From positions 1 through 5,321 of the forward strand of contig CAMEXG010000139.1 in the NCBI GenBank assembly GCA_945947045.1: 5,321 nt of DNA. The letters are read 5' to 3'. The DNA comes from an uncultured Spirochaetales bacterium. Lineage in GTDB: Bacteria > Spirochaetota > Spirochaetia > Sphaerochaetales > Sphaerochaetaceae. The translations under genes and the position numbers were made by a program. Of this stretch, positions 1 through 5,321 are shown in pieces. A model generated the notes under the pieces. It did no database searches, had not been told where the DNA came from, and saw only the letters and a program-made list of their open reading frames with translations. The stretch's first letter is position 1; each line of letters opens with the position of its first letter.

Positions 1-878
1 AGCTTACAAATAGAATTACTGTTTTTAAGAATGGACAGCTAGTAGATACTGTCGAAACCAAAAAAACAGACATGAATGGCATAATCCGTCTTATGACAGA
101 TAACTGGACAAGTACGGTACAAACACATGGAGAGAAAAAGACCTTTGGTCCAGTGGTCTATGAAGTGAATAATATTATGTCTGAAAATGGAGTGGCAAAG
201 GATGTTTCTTTTAAGGCTCATAGTGGTGAAATCATGGGGCTTTTCGGACTAGGAGGATCTGGAAGGACTGAAACACTGGAGGCCATTTATGGTTACACCA
301 AGATGGCTGACGGCTCTATAACATACAATGGAAAGCCATTTGAAAAGCCTGATCCCTCTAAATGCATAAAGGCAGGAATAGTTCTGGTTCATGAAGATAG
401 ACGAGGACATTCAATAGTCGCTTCGAGATCTGTTAAAGATAACATTGTTCTTTCAACCATCGACTCCTATGTAAAGAATGGTCTATTCCAGAAGAAGAAA
501 GAACTGCATGATGCAGAAGAAAAAATCAAGGAACTCGATATTCAGACTAGAGGGCCGGAACAAAGCTTGTGGGAGTTAAGCGGCGGCAACCAGCAAAAAG
601 TGGTTTTTGCCAAAGCATTGATGTCAAGACCAAAAGTGTTTTTATGTGATGAACCTACACAAGCCGTAGATGTCAGGACAAGAGAGGAGATTCATGATTT
701 ATTGAGGCGATGTGCATCTGAAGGCAGTGCTGTAGTTTATGTAACAAGTGATCTTAAAGAAATGCTTGAGATTGCCGATACAATCACAATTATTTCCAAT
801 GGAAGAACTTGGGAGACATTGGAAAATGTAGGCCTTACTTCAGAAGAAGTTCTCAGATACTGTTACAAGGAGAGATGA
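1..878 (+). CDS. Sugar ABC transporter ATP-binding protein, RbsA/MglA type, 3' part (5' end outside the window)
   Basis: The protein is a cytoplasmic ATPase subunit that would power import of a sugar through the permease encoded next. The frame is open to the left edge (first full codon at 3), giving 291 visible residues of a family usually near 500, so about 200 residues of the first ATPase domain are missing. The first ~35 residues match the end of that domain (ITVFKNGQLV, then an IIRLM segment). ATG codons at 72 and 93 fall inside this conserved part and are not the start. A second ATPase domain follows: a degenerate P-loop GLGGSGRTE (246-272) with Arg in place of the Walker A Lys, signature LSGGNQQK (576-599), and Walker B/D-loop FLCDEPTQAVDV (639-674). 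The helicase-type switch His is replaced in the YVTSDLKEM stretch. Loss of the P-loop Lys and switch His is normal for the C-terminal half of this family; the QA in the D-loop region, where RbsA has RG, is less usual. The sugar cannot be told from the sequence. Confidence 0.93.
   Translation, partial: LTNRITVFKNGQLVDTVETKKTDMNGIIRLMTDNWTSTVQTHGEKKTFGPVVYEVNNIMSENGVAKDVSFKAHSGEIMGLFGLGGSGRTETLEAIYGYTKMADGSITYNGKPFEKPDPSKCIKAGIVLVHEDRRGHSIVASRSVKDNIVLSTIDSYVKNGLFQKKKELHDAEEKIKELDIQTRGPEQSLWELSGGNQQKVVFAKALMSRPKVFLCDEPTQAVDVRTREEIHDLLRRCASEGSAVVYVTSDLKEMLEIADTITIISNGRTWETLENVGLTSEEVLRYCYKER
867..874 (+). promoter_or_regulatory. Ribosome binding site for the permease gene
   Basis: AAGGAGAG lies five bases before the ATG at 880 and inside the last codons of the ATPase gene. 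The upstream stop (TGA, 876-878) sits between this site and the start with one spare base, an arrangement that favours translational coupling. Confidence 0.85.
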
Positions 879-879
879 T

Positions 880-1842
880 ATGAAAAAAGCAGATAATAAA
901 ATTAACTTTAAATCAATATTAAAAACATATGGAACAATAATTGCCTTGGTGGCGATAATCATTGCCTTTGGTATTCTTAATCCCAGGGCCTTCCTTTCCT
1001 CTACAAACTTCTGGAATATAACTAGACAGATGGCTATTCTGTGTATCATAAGTTTGGGTGCTACTCTGATCATGAGTGTTGACGAATTTGATTTGTCTTT
1101 GGGAAACATAGCATCTTTCGGCGGCGTTCTGGCAGCAATCCTTGCTATAAGAGGGATTCCTTTCTTTTGGTGTCTATTAATTACTGTCGTCGTCAGTGCT
1201 ATCGTCGGGTTTGCCAATGGATTCATCGTCACCAAGTATAATGTCATGTCTTTTATCATCACATTGGCTATGGGCAGAGTAATCTATGGTCTTACATATT
1301 GGATGAGTGACGGAGCTATAGTCTTTAATGGAATTCCTGATACTTTTAAAACACTCGGTACAGGAAAACTGGGGCCTATTCCTTTCCTTACAATATTAAT
1401 GGTCATATCTGTGATGATCTTCTATTATCTGATGACAAGAACGGCCTTGGGAAGAAAGCTATATGCAATCGGAGGAAATGAGGCTGCAAGCCAGGTTGCA
1501 GGTATAAAGGTCAAGAAGTATAAGACTATTGCCTTTACAGTAGCAGGTGCAATGTCAGGGCTTGCAGGTGTTCTTCTTGCTTCCCGTATCGGTTCCGCCT
1601 CTCCTACGGGTGGAGATGCATATTGTCTGAATGCTTTTGCAACTATCTTTATTGGTAAAACACTTTTTAAGGAAGGTATTCCAAATGTTTTGGGAACTGT
1701 TGTCGGTGTAGCATTGTTTACAGTACTGGCAAATGGTCTGACCATCATGCAGGTCCCGACCTTTGTTCAAAACATTGTCACCGGAATAATAATCGTGTTT
1801 GCAGTAATTCTACAGAAACTTGGAAGTAAGACAAATGCTTGA
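880..1842 (+). CDS. Sugar ABC transporter permease, RbsC type (BPD_transp_2 family)
   Basis: This 320-residue integral membrane protein should form the translocation channel, probably as a homodimer because only one permease gene is visible; its length is normal for RbsC. Hydrophobic segments run through the chain, for example around residues 18-33, 51-66, 79-90, 95-118, 123-140, 167-184, 216-235, 252-260, 268-288 and 294-311. Family landmarks are the FDLSLG motif (70-75, RbsC usually has xIDLSVG), the cytoplasmic ATPase-contact segment with ALGRKLYAIGGNEAASQVAG (189-208), and the following GAMSGLAGVLLASR region (223-236). The residues GDAYCLNAFATIFIGKTLF (245-263) correspond to the family's conserved GxxxxLxAIAAVVIGGTSL stretch, with lower similarity. 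The start is fixed by the strong ribosome binding site and by one-base spacing from the ATPase stop. The substrate is unknown; the downstream kinase suggests a monosaccharide, but binding specificity would lie in a periplasmic or lipoprotein binding protein not in this window. Confidence 0.94.
   Translation: MKKADNKINFKSILKTYGTIIALVAIIIAFGILNPRAFLSSTNFWNITRQMAILCIISLGATLIMSVDEFDLSLGNIASFGGVLAAILAIRGIPFFWCLLITVVVSAIVGFANGFIVTKYNVMSFIITLAMGRVIYGLTYWMSDGAIVFNGIPDTFKTLGTGKLGPIPFLTILMVISVMIFYYLMTRTALGRKLYAIGGNEAASQVAGIKVKKYKTIAFTVAGAMSGLAGVLLASRIGSASPTGGDAYCLNAFATIFIGKTLFKEGIPNVLGTVVGVALFTVLANGLTIMQVPTFVQNIVTGIIIVFAVILQKLGSKTNA
1822..1826 (+). promoter_or_regulatory. Ribosome binding site that decides the start of the TrpA-like gene
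   Basis: GGAAG is eight bases before the ATG at 1835. The in-frame TTG at 1820, which would add five residues, has no Shine-Dalgarno match upstream, so ATG 1835 is preferred. Confidence 0.7.
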
Positions 1843-2605
1843 TATAAGATCAGAAAGAAATAAAAAGACTTTTATTGACAACAAGAAAACTCTTGCTTGT
1901 TATATTCTGGCTGGGTATCCAGACGAAGAGAAGTTCTTTGATGTGCTGGAAATATGTAGTTTTTCTCAATTTGATATACTGGAAATAGGATTCCCTTCTC
2001 ATAACCCATATCTGGACGGTTCAGTTATAGCGGATGCTCATAGTAAAGTAAATAAAGAGGTTTGTACTTCTCTTGAGTACTGGAGAAGAATAAGGGAGAA
2101 TACGGACAAGCCTATTTGGCTTATGGGATATTACGAAGATTTAGTAAAAGATGATATTTGTAAGACTCTCTATCGCGAAAAGCTGATTGATGCTCTTGTT
2201 ATTCCAGATATTTCAAATCAGGAGAGGGAAAGACTATCTCTTGAAACAAAAGGCAGTTCCTTTGATATAGTAGGATTCACTAATCCAAATATGTCAAAAG
2301 AAGAGCTTACTTTAGTCTTTGAAACTTTTCCTATTGTCTATGAGCAACTTTATGTGGGACAGACAGGGGCTGTCAATGAAAAAGAAATGTATCATCCTAT
2401 GCTAGAGTTATCGAAGAAATACCCTGACAAATATGGATTGGCGGGGTTTGGAATTAGCAGAAAGGATCAAGTCGAGAAGTTATACTCCGAGGGGTTTGAA
2501 GGTGCAATAATCGGCACAGGTATAGTGCGACACTTAAACGAGTCTTTATCTTCAATGAAGTATTATATGGAAGACTTGGGAGGGGCGAAAGAAAAATGGC
2601 GATAA
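1835..2605 (+). CDS. TrpA-like (beta/alpha)8-barrel protein; probable sugar-phosphate lyase or isomerase, not a tryptophan synthase
   Basis: This 256-residue protein aligns along its length with tryptophan synthase alpha (about 268 residues), which cleaves indole-glycerol phosphate to indole and glyceraldehyde 3-phosphate. Compared with remembered E. coli TrpA numbering, it keeps the catalytic pair (Glu50 in LEIGFP for Glu49; Asp61 in YLDG for Asp60), Tyr169 (Tyr175), Thr177 in GQTGA (Thr183), and the phosphate loops GFGIS (204-208) and GTG (227-229, TrpA has GS). It differs in the indole pocket and the TrpB-contact loop: Phe22 becomes Tyr23, Thr24 becomes Leu25, and the FSDP segment becomes SHNP (55-58), changing Asp56, which contacts TrpB. 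No trpB is adjacent. It overlaps the permease by 8 bases and the kinase by 10, so it is co-expressed with sugar uptake. I infer retro-aldol or acid-base chemistry on a phosphorylated sugar. Automated annotation would probably call it trpA, which I think is misleading. The fold is well supported; the reaction is not known. Confidence 0.85.
   Translation: MLDIRSERNKKTFIDNKKTLACYILAGYPDEEKFFDVLEICSFSQFDILEIGFPSHNPYLDGSVIADAHSKVNKEVCTSLEYWRRIRENTDKPIWLMGYYEDLVKDDICKTLYREKLIDALVIPDISNQERERLSLETKGSSFDIVGFTNPNMSKEELTLVFETFPIVYEQLYVGQTGAVNEKEMYHPMLELSKKYPDKYGLAGFGISRKDQVEKLYSEGFEGAIIGTGIVRHLNESLSSMKYYMEDLGGAKEKWR
2578..2585 (+). promoter_or_regulatory. Ribosome binding site for the kinase gene
   Basis: GGGAGGGG lies about ten bases before the ATG at 2596, within the end of the TrpA-like gene. 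Placing both the site and the start inside the upstream reading frame implies coupled translation. Confidence 0.7.
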
Positions 2606-4023
2606 TAGCAGCTTTTGATCTGGGTACTACTGCACTTAAGTGTGCGGTGGTAGATGATGAGCAGAATGTATTATTCTCAGGAAAAGAGAATATCAAGACA
2701 TATGAAATCGATTCATTTATCGAACAGAATCCAGAAGAGTGGTGGAGTGCCTTTTTGTCACTTTCTTCTCGTTTTGACACATCTGCCGTCGACTATATAA
2801 TCTTCTCCGGGCAAATGCAGGATCTTTACTTTGTAGATAAAGACGGCCACTCAATTGGCAATGCAGTTCTATACAACGATCAAAGAGGAAAAGACTATGT
2901 AGATAGGATTCCTGAGTATGTCGGGAAAGAAACCAGTATTAATATAGATGGCTCAATTCCAATTACAAAGATGCTGTGGTTCAAGGATCATTCTCCTGAG
3001 ACACTGGAAAAAGCAGAGTATCTGATGATATCTGCCAAAGACTATCTGATTTTCAAACTGACAGGAAATAGCGTTTCCGATGCTACAAATATGGCGACTT
3101 CAGGTATGATGGACATTAAAACAAAGGAGTATATTGATCTTGAAGGTTTTGTCGATGGCATTATACTCCCTGCAATAAGGTGTTCAGACGAGATTGCCGG
3201 TAGAGTTTTGCCAAAGGTATCAGGAAGCACAGGATATAGAGAGTGTGTAGAAGTTTTTGTCGGTAGCGGTGATGCCGGAGCTACGACACTGGCATCCGGA
3301 GTGACAAAGAAAGGCGAATTTAGTGTCAACTTGGGGACGAGTGGTTGGGTTGCCGCAATATCAGATTCTCCCATGGAAGGAGTATTTAATTTTCCAGCTA
3401 TAAACAGGGGATTGTATATAAATGTAATTCCTGTACTGAATGCTGCAGTCGTTCACAATTGGGTGGCGAGATTTCTATTTGGAACAGATGAGGATAGGTA
3501 TTCAAAGCTCCATGAACTTTTATCCAAAGAAGAAGGAAATAACAGGGATTTGATTTGTATGCCATATTTGGTTGGAGAAAGGTTTCCTGTTGCTGATGAT
3601 AAAGTGCGAGGCGTGTTTATCGGAGCAGATCTTTCCACAACTAAGGCAGACTTTGCTAGAAGTGCGTTGGAAGGTGTTGCTTTTTCTCTAAGGCAAGGTC
3701 TTGAAAAACAAGGGATTAAGGCGACTAGTGTCTCTCTTATCGGTGGCGGGGCTGCAGAGTCGGCTTGGGACCAGATAATGGCAAATGTTTTCAATTCTCA
3801 GACAAAAGTCTTTGGAGACTCTGATGTATTACCTTCAATTATGCTTTCTTCTGTGGTTCTATACGGAAAGGGAATAATAAAGAATTACGACGAGTTTATT
3901 ATTTCAGTGTTGGAAAAACAGGAATGTAAGATTTATCATCCGGATGAAAAAGAGAGTGAGAGATATGATCTCTTGTTCGAGAGGTTTAAGAGGATATATC
4001 CGTCTATAAAGAATTGCTTTTGA
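2596..4023 (+). CDS. FGGY-family carbohydrate kinase, xylulokinase-like
   Basis: This cytoplasmic kinase of 475 residues (xylulokinases are about 480-500) would transfer the ATP gamma-phosphate to a sugar hydroxyl. The N-terminal FGGY domain begins with AFDLGTTALK (6-15), the phosphate-1 loop. Residues 120-132 (S-I-P-x-x-K-M-L-W-F-K-D-H) fit FGGY signature 1 as I recall it, and KDYLIFKLTG (148-157) is typical of XylB relatives. The second domain has GSGDAGATT (223-231) with Asp226 as the probable catalytic base, NLGTSG (245-250), PYLVGERFP (323-331), a near-complete FGGY signature 2 (339-359, one mismatch at Ala344), and the adenosine-side IGGG (382-385). Two features differ from true xylulokinase: the substrate loop is GQMQD (72-76) instead of GQMHG, and the Asn after the catalytic Asp is Ala227. 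The usual C-terminal E-x-x-ALGAA motif is replaced by a SIMLSSVVLYG stretch (414-424). The family call is firm; D-xylulose as substrate is doubtful. It is the last gene of the operon. Confidence 0.93.
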   Translation: MAIIAAFDLGTTALKCAVVDDEQNVLFSGKENIKTYEIDSFIEQNPEEWWSAFLSLSSRFDTSAVDYIIFSGQMQDLYFVDKDGHSIGNAVLYNDQRGKDYVDRIPEYVGKETSINIDGSIPITKMLWFKDHSPETLEKAEYLMISAKDYLIFKLTGNSVSDATNMATSGMMDIKTKEYIDLEGFVDGIILPAIRCSDEIAGRVLPKVSGSTGYRECVEVFVGSGDAGATTLASGVTKKGEFSVNLGTSGWVAAISDSPMEGVFNFPAINRGLYINVIPVLNAAVVHNWVARFLFGTDEDRYSKLHELLSKEEGNNRDLICMPYLVGERFPVADDKVRGVFIGADLSTTKADFARSALEGVAFSLRQGLEKQGIKATSVSLIGGGAAESAWDQIMANVFNSQTKVFGDSDVLPSIMLSSVVLYGKGIIKNYDEFIISVLEKQECKIYHPDEKESERYDLLFERFKRIYPSIKNCF

Positions 4024-4032
4024 TGTGTAGTG

Positions 4033-4057
4033 AAGGGGGCGCTGGACGTGCCCCCTT
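4033..4057 (+). terminator. Hairpin terminator after the kinase, possibly shared by the converging gene
   Basis: A 10-bp stem (4033-4042 with 4048-4057) holds a five-base loop TGGAC. It has five consecutive G-C pairs flanked by A-T pairs and one G-T wobble near the loop, and could extend by a G-T and a T-A pair. It starts ten bases after the kinase stop. The T tract is short (TTTAAT) on the + strand and weaker on the - strand, where the hairpin lies about 20 bases past the GntP-type gene's stop. It is probably a rho-independent terminator for the operon; use in both directions is plausible from its position between converging genes. Confidence 0.75.
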
Positions 4058-4077
4058 TAATCCGACTTAAATAGCTT

Positions 4078-5321
4078 TTATACGAAGAGAGATAAGACAA
4101 AAAGAATAAGGATAATTGTAATACCCATAGCAGCTGTCATACCTGTCTGTGCTTTATATGCTTCTTCTGTCTTCATATCTGAGAACTGGGAGACAACCCA
4201 GAAGTAAGAGTCGTTTGCATGAGATGCAACCATTGATCCTGCTCCGATTGCCATTACGACAAGTACTCTTCCAAGTGGAGAAGCAAAGCCCATTGTCTCC
4301 ATTAATGGAACCATGATGGATGCTGTAGTGATCATTGCTACTGTGCTTGCTCCCATACTGAGTTTGAAGATACATGCGATGATAAATGGAACAAAGATAC
4401 CCAAGCCTGTTGTTGAGAGACCCTGGATAGATGCCTGGATAGGGAGAGCCTTGAGAATCTGGCCGAAAGCACCGCCTGCACCTGTGATGGCGAGAATAGC
4501 TGCACTGTCAGTAATACCTGCAGATATCCAGGAGAGAGTATTCTTCTTCTCCGATACAGGAATCATTCCGATTGCAAGGAATACACCGATGAGAAGAGCG
4601 ACTACCGGCTTACCAAGGAAAGTCAAGATACTTGCAATGGCACCAGTTGCACCGATGATAGAAACTACTGAAGCAATACCGATGAGAATTATCGGAAGTA
4701 GGATAGGAGCAAAGCTCTGGAGTGTTCCGGGAAGCTTACCATATTTCTTCTGAAGTTCTTCGAGAGTATATTCACTGTTGGCTTCAATATGGATTGTTGA
4801 AGAGACTTTCTTTGCCCATACCATAGCTACGATTACTGCAGGAATGGAGACCAAGAGACCTACAAGAATAGTGAGGCCAAGATCAGCTCCAAGTGTTCCC
4901 GCCATTGCAATAGGACCAGGTGTAGGAGGAACCAAGCAGTGTGTTGCATAGAGACCACCTGAGAGAGCTGTAGCCATTACTGCAAGAGAAGTATTAGACT
5001 GCTGAGCGAGAGCTCTTGAAATCGGAGAGAGGACTACGAAGCCTGAATCACAGAATACAGGAATACCTGTGATGTAACCCATAGCACCCATGGCAACGAC
5101 ACTGTTTTTCTTGCCTACTACCTTCAAGATAGCATTTGCCATTGTGAGGGCGGCACCGGTTTTCTCAAGGATTGTTCCAATGATGGTTCCACAAAGAATG
5201 ACAATACCGATGCTTGTCATTATAGACCCGAATCCTGAGTTGACTTTGTTGATTACCTCGGAAAGTGTCAATCCTGTCTCTGGGAAAAGCCAGCCTCCTA
5301 CGACACCGCAAAGAATTGCGA
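4078..5321 (-). CDS. GntP-family gluconate/organic-acid permease, 5' end outside the window
   Basis: This inner-membrane secondary transporter belongs to the family of GntP, IdnT and DsdX, which take up gluconate, idonate or D-serine, probably with protons. The frame is open to the right edge; 413 or so residues are visible against about 440-450 usual, so roughly 30 N-terminal residues are missing. The in-frame TTG at 5271 is internal, because upstream codons (reading AILCGVVGGWLFPETG) continue the family's N-terminal region. Landmarks are GIPVFCDSGFVVL (about 5031-5069, like the family's GIPLFxDVGFVLL), THCLVPPTPGP (about 4912-4944), ITGAGGAFGQIL (about 4453-4488), LSMGASTVAMITTA and IGAGSMVASHANDSYFW (about 4198-4248). 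A hydrophilic loop (about 4720-4800) divides two hydrophobic halves. It converges on the sugar operon and ends 54 bases from the kinase stop. It uses few ATA isoleucine codons, unlike the operon. Its promoter and any partner genes lie beyond the window, so the substrate cannot be named. Confidence 0.93.
   Translation of the reverse strand, partial: AILCGVVGGWLFPETGLTLSEVINKVNSGFGSIMTSIGIVILCGTIIGTILEKTGAALTMANAILKVVGKKNSVVAMGAMGYITGIPVFCDSGFVVLSPISRALAQQSNTSLAVMATALSGGLYATHCLVPPTPGPIAMAGTLGADLGLTILVGLLVSIPAVIVAMVWAKKVSSTIHIEANSEYTLEELQKKYGKLPGTLQSFAPILLPIILIGIASVVSIIGATGAIASILTFLGKPVVALLIGVFLAIGMIPVSEKKNTLSWISAGITDSAAILAITGAGGAFGQILKALPIQASIQGLSTTGLGIFVPFIIACIFKLSMGASTVAMITTASIMVPLMETMGFASPLGRVLVVMAIGAGSMVASHANDSYFWVVSQFSDMKTEEAYKAQTGMTAAMGITIILILFVLSLFV

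Noticed and set aside
72..878. The ATG at 72 as a true start, giving a 268-residue single-domain ATPase
   Set aside because: The frame stays open to the left edge and the upstream codons encode the conserved end of the first ATPase domain (ITVFKNGQLV). No Shine-Dalgarno sequence precedes the ATG.
1820..1834. TTG at 1820 as the start of the TrpA-like gene
   Set aside because: It has no upstream ribosome binding site, while ATG 1835 has GGAAG at a spacing of eight and starts at a length fitting the TrpA family.
1835..2605. Straight annotation as trpA, tryptophan biosynthesis
   Set aside because: Context is sugar transport and phosphorylation, no trpB or other trp gene is present in view, and the indole-pocket and TrpB-contact positions differ.
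3042..3794. Two open frames over 100 codons on the - strand inside the kinase gene
   Set aside because: Both are shadows of the kinase coding strand, with no family motifs and no ribosome binding site context that would support them.
2596..4023. LsrK, autoinducer-2 kinase, with the locus as an Lsr system
   Set aside because: The kinase motifs (GQMQ loop, SIPITKMLWFKDH signature) are closer to xylulokinases, and the barrel enzyme is TrpA-like and not an LsrF-type aldolase fold family member; only the overall gene logic is similar.
4313..4753. A 146-codon open frame on the + strand
   Set aside because: It is antisense to the well-supported GntP-family gene, has no recognisable motifs, and its length follows from the codon bias of the opposite strand.
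5269..5271. TTG at 5271 (- strand) as the start of the permease
   Set aside because: Codons upstream remain open to the window edge and continue the hydrophobic N-terminal region expected of GntP proteins.

Overview
The window holds the 3' end of a tightly packed sugar-uptake and sugar-processing operon on the + strand, followed by a converging gene on the - strand. The DNA is A+T-rich by eye. Gene content and codon use suit an anaerobic bacterium with many sugar transporters, for example a clostridial Firmicute or a spirochaete. No rRNA, tRNA or unambiguous taxonomic marker is present, so this placement is weak.

Layout: positions 1-878 carry the C-terminal part of a duplicated-ATPase sugar ABC protein (RbsA/MglA type), cut by the left edge. 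Positions 880-1842 carry its RbsC-type membrane permease. Positions 1835-2605 carry a stand-alone homologue of the tryptophan synthase alpha subunit (TrpA), and 2596-4023 an FGGY-family carbohydrate kinase of the xylulokinase type. The four genes are separated by +1, -8 and -10 bases and each internal start has a Shine-Dalgarno sequence inside the gene before it, so they are almost certainly one translationally coupled mRNA. A GC-rich hairpin at 4033-4057 ends the operon. Positions 4078-5321 on the - strand encode a GntP-family organic-acid permease whose N-terminus lies beyond the right edge.

How they may work together: the ABC ATPase and permease (with a binding protein not seen here) import a sugar, the kinase phosphorylates it or a derivative, and the TrpA-like (beta/alpha)8 barrel acts on the phosphorylated product. 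The barrel keeps the residues corresponding to the TrpA catalytic Glu/Asp pair and the phosphate site, but differs where TrpA holds indole and contacts TrpB. No other trp gene is present. The most interesting reading is that a TrpA fold has been recruited as a sugar-phosphate lyase (aldolase-like) or isomerase/epimerase in an uncharacterised sugar pathway. The GntP gene is in a separate, oppositely oriented transcription unit with different codon use and need not belong to this pathway.

There is no gene-free stretch over 300 bases. The only real intergenic gap is 4024-4077. No mobile element, CRISPR array, RNA gene or riboswitch was seen.
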